Assembly (NCBI GenBank): GCA_018001935.1
Contig: JAGNHB010000019.1
Location: forward strand, 19,416-83,415
Source: Acidobacteriota bacterium
GTDB lineage: Bacteria; Acidobacteriota; JAAYUB01
DNA: 64,000 nt
Reading direction: 5' to 3'
In this document: piece by piece, positions 1 through 10,490 of the stretch
Layout: each line of letters begins with the position of its first letter
Position numbering within the stretch: position 1 is the first letter of the stretch
Notes under the pieces: model-generated
Database searches by the model: none
Seen by the model: the letters and a program-made list of their open reading frames with translations, nothing else
What the model was told of the DNA's origin: nothing
Made by a program: the position numbers and the translations under genes

Positions 1-2979
1 GTCTTCGTGACCATTCGGGACGAGGCGTCCGGGGTGGTGGAGCGTTTCCTCCCCTCCGGCCAGGAAGACGCCCTCTCCCGGGATGACCGGTTGGCCTCGC
101 TGGCGAACCTGGTCTGGGAGAAGGCGGAGATCGTCAACGAGATCGGCGCCGACTCCCGGCTCGAGGCGTTCCGGGGCCTCGTCAGCTCGCTCATGCTGGC
201 GCCGCTGAAGATCAAGGACCGCGTGTTCGGCTGCATCATCGCTTTCAGCCGCGTTCCCTACAGCTACTCGGCCGAGGACCTGAAGATGCTCGTGGCGCTG
301 GCGTCCCCCGCCGCCGCCACCATGGAGGTCGCGCTGCTGTTCGACCGCCTGAAACGGTCCGAGGAGAGTTACCGGGACCTCTTCGACGGCATCAACGACG
401 CGGTGCTGATCCTCGACCCCGAGGGGCGCCTGCGGAACGTCAACCGGACCGCCGTGGACCAGCTCCGTCACCAGCGTCACGACCTGCTGGGCATGACCGT
501 CTCGAACTTCATCCCCTCCGAGAGCGAAGGGGCCTTCCAGGAGATGATGGACGCCACGGTGAAGTCGGGGCGGGCCATCTTCGAGTCGAACTTCCTGCGG
601 AAGGACGGGTCGGTCTTCCCGGTGGAGATCCACCTCCGGACGGTGGAGTACCAGGGTGAGACCGCGCTGCTGGGGGTCGCCCGCGACATCACGGAGCGCC
701 GGCGCGTCGAGGAGGAGATCCGCTGGAAGGAAGCCCTCCTCCGGGCCATGACCTCCGCCTCCCCTCTGGCGTTCTACGTCGTCGACAACCGGACCGACGC
801 CATCCTCTACTTCAACCGTCGCTTCGTGGACATCTGGAAGATCGAGCACATGACCGGCCAGATGAAGCGGAGCGAGGTCGCCAACCGGGAGGTCATGGAG
901 CTCTGCTTCCCCGCCCTCGTCGAGGCGGACGGGTTCCGGAAATCCTGGGAGCCGCTCCAGAGCGAGAACAACCGCACCGTGGTGGACGAGGAGTTTCTCA
1001 CCACCGACGGGAGGACCCTTCGGCACTTCTCGGGGCAGATCCGGGACGAGCGCTTCAACTACTTCGGCCGGCTGCACATCTTCGAGGACATCACGGAACG
1101 CAAGCGGGTGGAGGCCGCCCTCAAGCACCGGATGGAGATGGAGCGCCTGGTGATCGGGATTTCCAGCCGCTTCATGAACCTGACCCTGGACTACATGGAC
1201 ATGGAGATCAACCGGTCCCTCGAGATCCTGGGCCAGTTCACCCGCGCGCACATCTGCCAGATCTTCCAGTCCTCCCCGGACGGCAACAGCCTGATGCGGA
1301 CCCACTGCTGGTCGGCCGGCCGGCAGGATCCCGGGGACCCCGTCGAGTTCTCGGCGGAGGAGGCCGCCTGGTGGCTGGACGGTCTGCGAATGGAAAACCA
1401 CATCTTCCTGCGGACGATGAACGACCTTCCCGAGGAGGCCGTGCTCGGCGACCAGGGTTTCCCCGACGAGGAGACGGAGTCCCTGATCGCCGTCCCCATG
1501 ATCTACCAGGAGCGGTGCGTCGGGATCCTGACGTTCGAGTTCTCCTCCGAGCGGCGGGACTGGATGGCCGAGGACATCGCCTTCCTCCGGATGGCCGGGG
1601 ACATCTTCATCAACGCCCTCGAGCGCGAGAAGGCCGTGGAAGCCCTGCGGGAGGAGCGGGCCCTCCTTGCCCGCCGCGTCGCGGAACGGACCGCGGAACT
1701 CAGCACCGCCAACGTGGAGCTGGCCCGCGCCTCCCGGATGAAGGACCAGTTCCTCGCCAACATGAGCCACGAGCTGCGGACGCCCCTCAACGCCATCCTC
1801 GGCCTGGCGGAGGCCCTCCAGGAGCAGACGCGGGGCCCCCTCAACGAGCGGCAGCTCCACTCGCTGCGCACCATCGAGGAGAGCGGGCGGCACCTCCTCT
1901 CGCTCATCAACGACATCCTGGACCTCTCCAAGATCGAGGCCGGGAAAATGGAATTCAACCCGCAGCCCATCCTGACGGAGGCGGTCTGCCAGGCGAGCCT
2001 GCGGATCATCCGGCAGGCAGCCGCCAAGAAGCACATCTCCGTGGACTTCGAGATGGACGGCCAGGTCATGACCATCACCGCGGACGACCGCCGGCTGAAG
2101 CAGATCCTCGTCAACCTCCTCACCAACGCCGTGAAGTTCACCCCGGAGGGGGGCTCCATCGGGCTGAACGTCAGCCTCAACGAAAACCGCGACCGGGTCG
2201 TCCTGACGGTGTGGGACACCGGGATCGGCATCCCGCGGGAGCACCTGGGGGACCTCTTCAAGCCCTTCGTCCAGGTGGACAGCAGCCTCTCCCGCCGCTA
2301 CGAGGGGACGGGGCTCGGGCTGGCGCTGGTCGCCAGCCTGGTGGAAATCCACGGCGGGACGGTCGAGGTGGAGAGCGACGTGGGGAAGGGGAGCCGCTTC
2401 CGGGTGGCCCTGCCCTGGCAGAAGGCGAAGACCCAGAGCGCGGTGGACGAATCCCCCGGGGCGCGGGAGACGAGGCCCGCCGAAGCGCCCGCCCCCGAAC
2501 CCCGGCCGGAGCCGTCGCTCCCGGATTACGCGGAGGACACGCTCACGTCCATTCCGGAGGAACTGAAGACCATCGACCTCAAGGCCCTCGCCCGACCGGT
2601 CTCCATCGTGCTGGGCGAGGACAACGAAGCCAACATCCAGACCCTGGCGGATTACCTGTCCGACAAGGGGTGCAAGGTCGTCCTGGCCCGGAACGGGCTC
2701 GAGATCATCAAGGCGGCGACCGAGGACAAACCGGACCTCATCCTGATGGATGTCCACCTTCCCGTTCTCGACGGGCTCGAGACCACGCGGCGCCTCCGGA
2801 AGAGCCCCACGACCTCGGACATCCCCATCATCGCCGTGACGTCCCTGGCGATGACGGGGGACCGGGAGCGCTGCCTGAAGGCCGGGGTCAACCAGTACCT
2901 GAGCAAGCCCGTCAAATTGAGAGACCTGCTCCGTATCATCGAAGGGTACGCCCAGCAGCGGGAAGGCGGCCGTTCCTGA
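1..2979 (+). CDS. Hybrid sensor histidine kinase (GAF-PAS-PAS-GAF-HisKA-HATPase-REC), 5' end outside window
   Basis: Multi-domain sensor kinase that should autophosphorylate on His and pass phosphate to its own C-terminal receiver. The frame is open to the left edge and the visible N-terminus is the tail of a GAF-like domain, so the true start lies upstream and the GTG at 7 is not a convincing start. Counting from base 7: GAF remnant about 1-115, PAS about 120-235 (closing with DITERRR), second PAS about 240-365, GAF about 375-535, coiled linker, HisKA with FLANMSHELRTPLNAIL near 585, HATPase with N box NLLTNAVKF, DTGIGIP and GTGLGLAL, a Pro/Glu linker, then REC (SIVLGEDNEA; acceptor Asp in ILMDVHLP). 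All catalytic motifs are intact. No transmembrane segment is seen, so it is probably cytosolic. It is followed after 82 bases by a receiver-pseudokinase gene. The ligand is unknown. Confidence 0.93.
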   Translation, partial: VFVTIRDEASGVVERFLPSGQEDALSRDDRLASLANLVWEKAEIVNEIGADSRLEAFRGLVSSLMLAPLKIKDRVFGCIIAFSRVPYSYSAEDLKMLVALASPAAATMEVALLFDRLKRSEESYRDLFDGINDAVLILDPEGRLRNVNRTAVDQLRHQRHDLLGMTVSNFIPSESEGAFQEMMDATVKSGRAIFESNFLRKDGSVFPVEIHLRTVEYQGETALLGVARDITERRRVEEEIRWKEALLRAMTSASPLAFYVVDNRTDAILYFNRRFVDIWKIEHMTGQMKRSEVANREVMELCFPALVEADGFRKSWEPLQSENNRTVVDEEFLTTDGRTLRHFSGQIRDERFNYFGRLHIFEDITERKRVEAALKHRMEMERLVIGISSRFMNLTLDYMDMEINRSLEILGQFTRAHICQIFQSSPDGNSLMRTHCWSAGRQDPGDPVEFSAEEAAWWLDGLRMENHIFLRTMNDLPEEAVLGDQGFPDEETESLIAVPMIYQERCVGILTFEFSSERRDWMAEDIAFLRMAGDIFINALEREKAVEALREERALLARRVAERTAELSTANVELARASRMKDQFLANMSHELRTPLNAILGLAEALQEQTRGPLNERQLHSLRTIEESGRHLLSLINDILDLSKIEAGKMEFNPQPILTEAVCQASLRIIRQAAAKKHISVDFEMDGQVMTITADDRRLKQILVNLLTNAVKFTPEGGSIGLNVSLNENRDRVVLTVWDTGIGIPREHLGDLFKPFVQVDSSLSRRYEGTGLGLALVASLVEIHGGTVEVESDVGKGSRFRVALPWQKAKTQSAVDESPGARETRPAEAPAPEPRPEPSLPDYAEDTLTSIPEELKTIDLKALARPVSIVLGEDNEANIQTLADYLSDKGCKVVLARNGLEIIKAATEDKPDLILMDVHLPVLDGLETTRRLRKSPTTSDIPIIAVTSLAMTGDRERCLKAGVNQYLSKPVKLRDLLRIIEGYAQQREGGRS

Positions 2980-3029
2980 GCGCGTCCGCCGCCCCCGGGC
3001 CCGGCGGCGCCGGCCGGGGGCGGACGCGC
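2980..3029. terminator. GC-rich hairpin between kinase and pseudokinase genes
   Basis: GCGCGTCCGCC with following C/G at 2980-2998 can pair with CCGGGGGCGGACGCGC near 3014-3029. It starts one base after... the stop codon's last bases (stop 2977-2979). There is no T-run on the plus strand, so it is more likely an mRNA-stability or attenuation hairpin than a classical terminator. Confidence 0.35.
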
Positions 3030-3061
3030 GAGTTTGCCATGATTCCAGTAGGGAGAGACCC

Positions 3062-4516
3062 ATGCTCAAAAGCAAGATCCTGATCGTGGACGATACCCGC
3101 GCGGGGAGGGAGACCCTCGAGGAACTCCTCTTCTCCCCCCTGTACGACCTCTTCTTCGCCTGCAACGGCCGGGAGGCGCTCGAGGAGACCGCCCGGGTCA
3201 CGCCGGACCTCATCCTTCTCGACGTGATGATGCCGGACATGAACGGCTTCGAGGTTTGCCGGAAAGTGCGCCAGGACAGCCGGATGGGTGAGGTGCCCAT
3301 CATCATGATCACCGCCCTCGACGACTCGGAGTCGCGCCTGGAGGGGATCGAGGCCGGCGCCGACGACTTCATCTCCAAGCCCTTCGACGGGGCGGAACTC
3401 CGGGCCCGCGTCCGGACCATCACGCGCCTGAACCGGTACCGCCGTCTCCACCTGGAGCGGGCCAAGTTCGAGTGGGTCATCGAGCGGTCCGGGGACGGGT
3501 ACCTGACCGTCACGGACCGGGGGGTGATCAACTACGCGAACCCCGCCGCACGGCTGTACCTGGGCCTGAAGGAGGACCTGTCCATCGGCGGTTTCGGCTA
3601 CTTCGAGGAGGGGCTCCGCGCCCACCACGTCCTCCAGCCCGAGACGTCGTGGAAGGGCGTGCTCGACGGCAGGGTCCCCATCCCCGAAACGCCCCTGTTC
3701 CTGATCCGGCCGGCCTCCCAGACGTCCACCGCCCTCTGGCTGGAGGTGACCCCCTTCGACAGCTCGTCGGCGGTCCCCGGCGAGCGCCTGTTCCGCCTGC
3801 AGAACGTGAGCAGCCAGATGTCCTCCCAGCGTGAGATGTGGACCTTCTACTCCCGGATCTCCTTCAAGATCAAGACGCCGCTCAGCAGCCTCCTGGGGAA
3901 CGTCGGCCTCCTCGCCGACGAGGGCCGCAACCTCGCCCCGGAGGAGATCGAGCAACTGGCCATGTCCACGCGCAACGCCGCGGAGAAGCTGAACTCGGAG
4001 GTCTCCGACATCCTTCAGTTCCTCCGCGTCCCCACGCTGTCCCGGTTCGGGGAGAAAGTGACCCTCGGCGGTCTCGCGGAGACCGTCCGGGCCGTCGCCG
4101 AGGAGATGAACGTGGACGTGAGCGTCGAGGAGATCCCCGAGGACCTCAAGCCCCTGATCCTCTCCATCTCCGACCGCGGCCTGGGGTGGGTCCTGCGCGA
4201 ACTCTTCGAGAACTCCCACAAGTTCCACCCCCACAACGAACCGCACGTGGACGTCGTCGTCTCGAGCACCGTCCCCAACTGGGTCACGATCCAGGTGCGG
4301 GACAACGGTTCCCACCTCGCCCCCTCCCAGCTCAACCGCGCGCTCGTGCCCAACTACCAGGGGGAGAGATACGGGAATGCCATGGTGGAGGGGATGGGCC
4401 TCGGGCTTCCCCTGGTGGCCTCCGTCGTCTGGGAGGCCCGGGGTTCGTGCGGGATCCGCAACCGCGACGACGCACCGGGCGTCATCGTGGAGATGAGCTT
4501 CCCCGTCCAGGAGTGA
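3062..4516 (+). CDS. Receiver-PAS-histidine-kinase-like protein lacking the phospho-acceptor His (pseudokinase)
   Basis: 484 residues. Residues 1-125 are a complete receiver domain: acidic pocket D10-D11, acceptor D54 in LILLDVMMPDMNGFE, and Lys in FISKPF. Residues about 138-258 look like a PAS domain (FEWVIERSGDGYLTVTD). Residues about 262-330 match the kinase dimerisation helices, but the usual SHELRTPL reads SFKIKTPL, placing Phe268 (codon 3863-3865) where the His should be. The C-terminal ATPase-like fold keeps an N box (RELFENSHKF), a DNG and GMGLGLPLV. It therefore can receive phosphate but cannot autophosphorylate in the usual way; a role as allosteric or scaffold output is inference. 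Start ATG has AGGGAGAG about 6 bases upstream. It overlaps the next gene by 4 bases. Confidence 0.9.
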   Translation: MLKSKILIVDDTRAGRETLEELLFSPLYDLFFACNGREALEETARVTPDLILLDVMMPDMNGFEVCRKVRQDSRMGEVPIIMITALDDSESRLEGIEAGADDFISKPFDGAELRARVRTITRLNRYRRLHLERAKFEWVIERSGDGYLTVTDRGVINYANPAARLYLGLKEDLSIGGFGYFEEGLRAHHVLQPETSWKGVLDGRVPIPETPLFLIRPASQTSTALWLEVTPFDSSSAVPGERLFRLQNVSSQMSSQREMWTFYSRISFKIKTPLSSLLGNVGLLADEGRNLAPEEIEQLAMSTRNAAEKLNSEVSDILQFLRVPTLSRFGEKVTLGGLAETVRAVAEEMNVDVSVEEIPEDLKPLILSISDRGLGWVLRELFENSHKFHPHNEPHVDVVVSSTVPNWVTIQVRDNGSHLAPSQLNRALVPNYQGERYGNAMVEGMGLGLPLVASVVWEARGSCGIRNRDDAPGVIVEMSFPVQE

Positions 4517-4959
4517 CGACTTCGCGAAGCGTGGTGGTGAAGGTGGACGATGAACTGAAAGTGCCGGCATCCATGGACCGTCTCCCCGTGATCCTGGACT
4601 GGGTGCACGCGCGCGCATCGGCGGCGGGCCTGCGCGAGGAAGCCGTCCGGCACCTGCAGCTGGCGTGCGAGGAGATCGTGGTCAACGTGATCCACCACGC
4701 TTACCGGGATGCGGGCGGCGACATCCTCCTGAGGCTCGGGCGCCCGCCCGGGGGCGAGGGGGTCGTGGTGGAGATCTGCGACTGGGGGCCGCCCTGCGAC
4801 ATCCTCGAGATTCCCGAGCCCGACCTGGACCAGGCGGTCGAGGACCGGCCGATCGGCGGCCTGGGGGTCTATCTCGCCCGCCGGGTCACGGATGCCCTGG
4901 AGTGGTCCCGCGACGGCGAGCGGAACCGCGTTCGGATCACCAAAAGGAACGACCCTTGA
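4513..4959 (+). CDS. RsbW/SpoIIAB-like ATP-binding protein (anti-sigma or serine kinase type)
   Basis: 148 residues from GTG 4513, which overlaps the previous stop (GTGA). The protein is a single small GHKL ATPase: N box in LACEEIVVNVIHHAY (about 57-71), ATP-lid region with ICDWGPPCD, and the G-rich end GGLGVYLARR about 116-125. This is the HATPase_c_2 type found in anti-sigma factors and serine kinases such as RsbW and SpoIIAB, which normally act on a STAS-domain partner; none is visible here. In-frame GTG codons at 4531-4537 are alternative starts because the first has no well-spaced ribosome site. The position between a receiver-pseudokinase and chemoreceptors suggests a partner-switching output of the same pathway, which is inference. 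Confidence 0.8.
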   Translation: MTTSRSVVVKVDDELKVPASMDRLPVILDWVHARASAAGLREEAVRHLQLACEEIVVNVIHHAYRDAGGDILLRLGRPPGGEGVVVEICDWGPPCDILEIPEPDLDQAVEDRPIGGLGVYLARRVTDALEWSRDGERNRVRITKRNDP

Positions 4960-7178
4960 CCATCACCCTTCGGCGCAAGATCATCCTCCTGGCGGTGGCC
5001 TCCGCCATCCTCCCCGTGCTCTGCCTCCAGCTCCTGCTGACCTGGGGCAAGGGGAAGGTGTCGGAGAAGATCGACGCCGACCTTTACGATCTCGCGCGGA
5101 AGAACATCGAACAGATCGCACGGGACGTCTACGCCATGTGCGGCATCACCCGGGACACGACGCAGCGATACCTCTCCCAGTCGATGGGGGCCATCCACCA
5201 CATCCTCGACAAGCACGGCGCCGTCTCGCTGGCGAAGGAGACGGTGGTCTGGGAGGCGGCGGACCAGGACACCGGCAGGACCGAGCGGGTCGAGCTCCCC
5301 CGGATGCTGGTCGGGGGCGTCTGGCTGGGCCAGAACACCGATTTCGGGACGCCCTCGCCGGTGGTGGACGAGATTTTCCTCCTCACGGGGCTGGACACCA
5401 CCCTCTTCCAGCGCATGAACGAGCGCGGGGACATGCTCCGGGTCGCCAGCCACCTCAAGGCCAAGGACAACCGGCGATCCACCGGGACGTTCATCTCCGC
5501 CGTCGAGAAGGACAACCAGCCCAACCCGGTGATCCAGAGCATCCTGGCCGCCCAGCCCTACCGCGGCATGGTCAACTACTGGGGCCAGTCCTCCGTCACC
5601 GCCTACGATCCCCTCCTGGACGCGGAGGGGCGCGTGATCGGGATGGTCGGGACGGGGATGAAGGCGGAAGCCATGGACCTCCTCATCCGCACCATCCGGG
5701 AGATCCGGGTCGGCAGCACCGGCTACGTGTTCGTGCTGGGCATGCGCAAGGAGCGCCGGGGCGTCTACCTCATCTCCAAGGACCGGAAACGGGACGGGGA
5801 GAACCTCCTCGACTTCCGGGACCCCTCCGGGCGCTTCCTGATCCGGGAGATGGTGGAGACGGCCGAGAAGAGCGCCCGGGGCGAGATCAGCCACTTCCGC
5901 TACCTCTGGGAGAACCCCGAGGACAAGGCGCCCCGGGCGAAGATCGCCGCCGTCATCTACTTCGAGCCCTTCGACTGGGTCATCGGGGTGGGGACGTACG
6001 AGGACGACTACTTCATCGCCCGTCTGGCCGTCGACGATCACCTGTCGAACCTGCTGGTGAACCTGACCCTGGCGGGCTTCGTCCTCCTGGTGCTGGCGGC
6101 CGGCACGGCGATCCTGCTGGGCAACCGGATCGCCCGCCCCCTCGGGCTCGTCACGGGCCTGGCCCAGCACGTGGCCCGGGGCGACATCCTGGAAGCCCGA
6201 AACGGCCTGTCCGCGATGCCGGAGACACCGGGGGAGAGGGGGGCCAGGGGCTCCAGGGACGAGATCAGCCAGCTGACCGGCGCCTTCCGGGCCATGGCCG
6301 ACAACCTGGCGGGGCTCATCGGGCAGGTGCAGGCCGCCAGCATGGCCGCCACGGCCTCGACCACCCAGATCGCCGCCTCGGCAAGGCAGCTGGAGGCCAC
6401 GGTGGCCGAGCAGGCCGCTTCCACCCGCCAGGTGACCGCGTCCAGCCGGGAGATCAGCCAGCGGTCCCAGGAACTGGTCCAGACAGTGGGGGAGGTGTCG
6501 GAGACCGTGAGGGAAACCGCCGGGCTCGCCCAGACGGGCCAGGGGGAGATCGCCCGGATGGGGGCGGCGATGGGTCGGCTGGTCAAGGCCACCGAGGCCA
6601 TCTCGACCCGCCTGTCGGTCATCAACGACCGGGCCAACCGGATCTCCAACGTGGTGACGGCCATCAACAAGATCTCCGACCAGACGACCCTCCTTTCCCT
6701 GAACGCGGCCATCGAGGCGGAAAAGGCCGGGGAGTACGGCCGGGGGTTCTCGGTGGTGGCCCGGGAGGTCAGCCGGCTGGCGGACCGGACCGCGGCGGCC
6801 ACCCAGGACATCGAGAACATGGTCCGGGAGATGCAGTCCTCGGTTTCGTCGGGCGTCATGGAGATGGACAAGTTCGCCGACGAGGTCCGCCGCGGGGTCT
6901 CGGAGGTGGGGGCCATCGGGCATCGGCTCGAGCGGATCATCGACGAGGTCCGGACGCTGGAGCCGCGGTTCCTTTCGGTGACCGGGGGGATGGATGCCCA
7001 GTCCGAGAGCGCCCGACAGATCAGCGAGTCCATGGACCAGCTGTCACTGACCGCGGAACAGACCCGCCAGGCCCTCTCCGAGTTCAAGCGCGTCGCCGAG
7101 CATCTCGACGACGCGGTGAAGGAACTCCTCGCGGAGATCTCCCACTTCCGGGTCGTCGAACGACCCTCCGGGGAGTGA
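4956..7178 (+). CDS. Methyl-accepting chemotaxis protein, Cache sensor, WspA-like signalling tail
   Basis: 740 residues from TTG 4956, which overlaps the previous stop and has AAAGGA about 8 bases upstream. TM1 lies about 8-30, a large periplasmic Cache-type sensor (Cache3-Cache2 pattern) about 35-345 including [10 protein letters not shown] and [17 protein letters not shown]2 about 362-385, then HAMP and the cytoplasmic coiled coil. The hairpin tip reads [20 protein letters not shown] and the distal part ([35 protein letters not shown]) follows the pattern of WspA receptors of Pseudomonas, which feed a diguanylate-cyclase chemosensory pathway. That resemblance is from memory of the family. 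It sits 7 bases upstream of a second receptor. No CheA, CheW, CheR or CheB is in the window. Confidence 0.9.
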   Translation: MTITLRRKIILLAVASAILPVLCLQLLLTWGKGKVSEKIDADLYDLARKNIEQIARDVYAMCGITRDTTQRYLSQSMGAIHHILDKHGAVSLAKETVVWEAADQDTGRTERVELPRMLVGGVWLGQNTDFGTPSPVVDEIFLLTGLDTTLFQRMNERGDMLRVASHLKAKDNRRSTGTFISAVEKDNQPNPVIQSILAAQPYRGMVNYWGQSSVTAYDPLLDAEGRVIGMVGTGMKAEAMDLLIRTIREIRVGSTGYVFVLGMRKERRGVYLISKDRKRDGENLLDFRDPSGRFLIREMVETAEKSARGEISHFRYLWENPEDKAPRAKIAAVIYFEPFDWVIGVGTYEDDYFIARLAVDDHLSNLLVNLTLAGFVLLVLAAGTAILLGNRIARPLGLVTGLAQHVARGDILEARNGLSAMPETPGERGARGSRDEISQLTGAFRAMADNLAGLIGQVQAASMAATASTTQIAASARQLEATVAEQAASTRQVTASSREISQRSQELVQTVGEVSETVRETAGLAQTGQGEIARMGAAMGRLVKATEAISTRLSVINDRANRISNVVTAINKISDQTTLLSLNAAIEAEKAGEYGRGFSVVAREVSRLADRTAAATQDIENMVREMQSSVSSGVMEMDKFADEVRRGVSEVGAIGHRLERIIDEVRTLEPRFLSVTGGMDAQSESARQISESMDQLSLTAEQTRQALSEFKRVAEHLDDAVKELLAEISHFRVVERPSGE

Positions 7179-7185
7179 GGTGCCC

Positions 7186-9318
7186 ATGACGGGAAGGTTC
7201 CTGAACCGCCTGCGGATCTCCCAGAAGCTGCTGCTGAGTTCCCTGGCGTTTTCCCTGCCCATCGCCGTCCTGCTCTACTTCGTCGTGGGCGCGTACAACC
7301 GGAACATCGAGCTGGCCCGGTCCGAGATCGTGGGGAACCGGTTCTGCCGCTATGCCTACGACCTGCTGGGGCTGGTTTCCGAGAACCTCCGGCTGGCCGG
7401 GATGGCCCGTCCCGGCGACGCCGCGTCGGAAGTGCCCCTGCACCAGGTCGAACAAGACACGGAGAAGGCCTTGGCCGCCTTTTTCGCCGGCTGGGGCCGT
7501 TATGGCGGGGAACTCCAGATCACCGCCCCCGACCTGGAGAAAGCGGGCATGGGCTACCTCTCGCCCGACACGGTGCGAGGGCTGTGGGCGTCGATCCGTC
7601 GGGCACGGCTCGCGGGCAACTTCGCCGAGGTGGAGCGGCTGTCCTGCCAACTGCTCGGCAGCCTCGAAAAGCTGACGACACGGGCCATCGGGGTCAGCCA
7701 CCTCTTCACGGACCCCGACCTCGACACCTGCTACCTCATGGACGCCGTCCACCTGGGCATGCCGAACCTCATCGCCCGGCTCTACACCGTCTACGGACGT
7801 CTGCCGGGGCAGGGCACCGGCGCCGGGGTGCTCACCGAGATGGCCCGGACCCTGCTCGCCCCCGCCGTGGTGATCCAGGAGGCCGACCTCCCGAGGATCC
7901 GGACCGACCTCGAGGGGGCCATCCGGGAAGACCGGAACTACTACGGCGTTTCCGTGACGCTCCAGGGCGAGCTGTTCACCATGCTGGGGGACTTCGAGAT
8001 CAAGGCCCGGTCCTTCGTGAGTTCCGTCCCCGCCCTGCTCCACCCGTCCGCCGACGCCGCCATGGCCCAGCGGGCGAGGGAAACCGCCCGGGCCGCCATC
8101 GCGTCGGGGACGAGCTTCTGGCGCGCGGCGGGCGCCGAACTGCACAACATGCTCGAGGCGCGGATCTCGGTGCACGGGTGGCGGCGGGCGACCGCGCTCC
8201 TGCTCTCCTTCCTTGCCCTCGCCCTCGCCGTCTGGTTCGTGCTCCGGATCTCCCGGGGGATCACGCGCCCGCTGGAGGCCGTCACGCGGATCGCGGCCCA
8301 CATCGCGTCCGGTGACCTCGGCAAGGCCCGGGAAATCCTCGCGGCCCACGGCGGGGCGCGGAGCGGCGGCCCCGGGGCGGTCGCCGGCGGCGACGAGGCG
8401 TGCCGGCTCTTCCAGGCGTTCCACTCCATGATCACGGGGCTCGACTCCCTCCTGGCGCAGGCGGCCCGGTCGGGGGCCCAGGTTTCGGCCGCCGCCGCCC
8501 GCATTGCGGCATCCGCCCGGGAACTCGAGGCCGCCGTGGCGGAGCAGGCCGCTTCCACCACCGAGGTCTCGACCACCAGCCGGCAGATTTCGTCCACCAC
8601 CCAGGACCTCGCGGGGACCATGACCGAGGTGACGGCGCTGTCCTCCGAGGCCTCCCGGTTGACGGGGAGCGGCCGCGAGGACCTCCGCGACATCGACAGC
8701 ACCGTGCAGCGGCTCCTGGCGGCCGCCCTGGAGATCTCCGCCAAGCTCGACGTCATCCGCCGGCGGACGGCGGGCATCACCGACATCGTCTCCGCCATCA
8801 CCCTGGTGGCCAACCGGACGAACCTCCTCTCCCTCAACGCCGCCATCGAAGCCGAGAAGGCCGGCGAGTCGGGGCGGGGGTTCTCGGTGGTCGCCCGGGA
8901 GATCCGGCGCCTGGCCGACCAGACGTCCGTCGCCGCCATGGACATCGAGGCGATGATCACCGAGATGCACGAGGCCGTCACCGAGGGCGTCGCCGAGGTG
9001 GGCCGCTTCACGGGCCAGACCACCGAGGCCTCCGCCAAGATCGGCGTCATCATCGACCGCCTGGGCGGCGTCATCGACCAGACCGGCTCCCTGGTCCCCC
9101 GCTTCGAAGTGGTCAACCAGGGGATGCAGATCCAGTCCCAGAGCGCCGGGCAGATCAGCCAGGCCATGGACCGGCTGGCGGAGGGCATTCTCCAGACCCG
9201 GGACTCCGCGGCGGAGTTCAAGAACGTGACGGACCAGATCGAGGAGGCCGCCCGCAGCCTGCAGCGCGAACTGGCGGCCTTCACCGGCAGCCGGGGGACC
9301 GTCGCGGACGCCCCCTGA
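7186..9318 (+). CDS. Methyl-accepting chemotaxis protein, unknown sensor, WspA-like signalling tail
   Basis: 710 residues from ATG 7186, chosen over GTG 7180 because GAGG sits 5 bases upstream. TM1 about 12-36 ([19 protein letters not shown]), an all-helical-looking periplasmic region of about 290 residues with no domain I can name, TM2 about 328-348 ([16 protein letters not shown]), HAMP, then a signalling coil whose tip reads [20 protein letters not shown]. The C-terminal part ([20 protein letters not shown], then [20 protein letters not shown]) parallels the preceding receptor, so the two share a signalling partner and differ in sensor. It is the last gene of the signalling block; hisC follows after 58 bases. 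Confidence 0.9.
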   Translation: MTGRFLNRLRISQKLLLSSLAFSLPIAVLLYFVVGAYNRNIELARSEIVGNRFCRYAYDLLGLVSENLRLAGMARPGDAASEVPLHQVEQDTEKALAAFFAGWGRYGGELQITAPDLEKAGMGYLSPDTVRGLWASIRRARLAGNFAEVERLSCQLLGSLEKLTTRAIGVSHLFTDPDLDTCYLMDAVHLGMPNLIARLYTVYGRLPGQGTGAGVLTEMARTLLAPAVVIQEADLPRIRTDLEGAIREDRNYYGVSVTLQGELFTMLGDFEIKARSFVSSVPALLHPSADAAMAQRARETARAAIASGTSFWRAAGAELHNMLEARISVHGWRRATALLLSFLALALAVWFVLRISRGITRPLEAVTRIAAHIASGDLGKAREILAAHGGARSGGPGAVAGGDEACRLFQAFHSMITGLDSLLAQAARSGAQVSAAAARIAASARELEAAVAEQAASTTEVSTTSRQISSTTQDLAGTMTEVTALSSEASRLTGSGREDLRDIDSTVQRLLAAALEISAKLDVIRRRTAGITDIVSAITLVANRTNLLSLNAAIEAEKAGESGRGFSVVAREIRRLADQTSVAAMDIEAMITEMHEAVTEGVAEVGRFTGQTTEASAKIGVIIDRLGGVIDQTGSLVPRFEVVNQGMQIQSQSAGQISQAMDRLAEGILQTRDSAAEFKNVTDQIEEAARSLQRELAAFTGSRGTVADAP

Positions 9319-9376
9319 CGGACGGGGGCCGGGAGCGGACCCTGCACCTTCGAACACAACCCCGCGGGGAGGAACC

Positions 9377-10489
9377 ATGATCATCGACCACGTCCCGTCG
9401 CACATCCTGAGGATTCAGCCCTACCAGCCCGGAAAGCCCATCGCCGAGGTCCAGCGGGAGCAGGGCCTGGAGTGCGTCATCAAGCTGGCTTCCAACGAGA
9501 ACCCCCTCGGGCCCTCCCCGAAGGCCGTGGAGGTCATCAAGCACAACGTGGAGGAACTGCACTACTACCCCGAGGACAGCGGGTTCTACCTGAAGAAGCG
9601 GATCAGCGACAAGTTCGGGGTCGAGCCGGCCATGATCTGTCTCGGCAACGGCTCGTCGGAGATCATCGTCAACGTGGGGCGGGCCTTCCTCAAGCCCGGG
9701 GACGAGGTGCTGACCTCGGAGAAGAGCTTCGTCCTGTACTACCTTTGCGGCGCGTACCTGGGGATCCCCACCGTCAGCGCCCCCATGGCGGGTCTCGCCT
9801 ACGACCTCGACGCCCTGGCCGCGCGCATCGGGCCCGCGACCCGGGTCATTTTCCTGGCGAACCCCAACAACCCCACCGGGACCTACTTCTCCCGCGACGC
9901 GCTGGCGAAGTTTCTGGCCGTCGTGCCGGACGACGCCCTGGTGGTGCTGGACGAGGCCTACAACGAGTACATCACCGAGCCGGACTACCCCCGGGGCCTC
10001 GACTTCCTCCCGCGCCACCCCAACCTCCTGGTCCTGCACTCCTTCTCCAAGATTTACGGCTTGGCGGGAATCCGGGTGGGCTACGGGATCGGGGACCCCT
10101 CGGTGGTGGACATCCTCAACCGGGTCAAGCTGCCTTTCAACGCCAACGCCCTCGGCCAGGACGCCGCCACGGCGGCCCTGGACGACGACGCGTTCGTGGA
10201 GCGGTCCCGGAAGGTCAACCACGAGGGGCTGGACTTCCTGCACGGTTTCCTGGCGTCGCACGGGTACGCCTTCCAGCGGAGCGTGGGGAATTTCGTCATG
10301 GTGAGCCTCCCCGTGGACGGTAAGGTGGTGGCCGGGCTCATGGAGAAGCAGGGCGTGATCGTCCGCCCGTTGCGGTCCTTCGGCATCCCGAACGCCATCC
10401 GGGTGACCGCGGGGGTCCGCGAGGAGAACGAGCGGTTCGCGGCCGCCTTCCACGACGTCATGTCCGGCCTCTCCTCGGGAGGGCTGTGA
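9377..10489 (+). CDS. hisC: Histidinol-phosphate aminotransferase
   Basis: PLP-dependent class I/II aminotransferase of histidine biosynthesis, converting imidazole-acetol phosphate and glutamate to histidinol phosphate. 370 residues, the normal length. Seen: IKLASNENPLGPSPKA near the N-terminus, the LGNGSSEII cofactor phosphate region, FLANPNNPTGT, LDEAYNEY, and the PLP lysine in SFSKIYGLAGIRVGYG. GAGGAACC is just upstream of the ATG. No other his gene is nearby; cmk begins one base after its stop, so hisC, cmk and ribE look co-transcribed. Some HisC-family members act on other substrates (for example aromatic or cobalamin-related), so the exact substrate is inferred. Confidence 0.92.
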   Translation: MIIDHVPSHILRIQPYQPGKPIAEVQREQGLECVIKLASNENPLGPSPKAVEVIKHNVEELHYYPEDSGFYLKKRISDKFGVEPAMICLGNGSSEIIVNVGRAFLKPGDEVLTSEKSFVLYYLCGAYLGIPTVSAPMAGLAYDLDALAARIGPATRVIFLANPNNPTGTYFSRDALAKFLAVVPDDALVVLDEAYNEYITEPDYPRGLDFLPRHPNLLVLHSFSKIYGLAGIRVGYGIGDPSVVDILNRVKLPFNANALGQDAATAALDDDAFVERSRKVNHEGLDFLHGFLASHGYAFQRSVGNFVMVSLPVDGKVVAGLMEKQGVIVRPLRSFGIPNAIRVTAGVREENERFAAAFHDVMSGLSSGGL

Positions 10490-10490
10490 C

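Noticed and set aside
4665..4955. Upstream extension of the first chemoreceptor
   Set aside because: The extension reads the RsbW-like gene in another frame. The TTG at 4956 overlaps that gene's stop and has a ribosome site.
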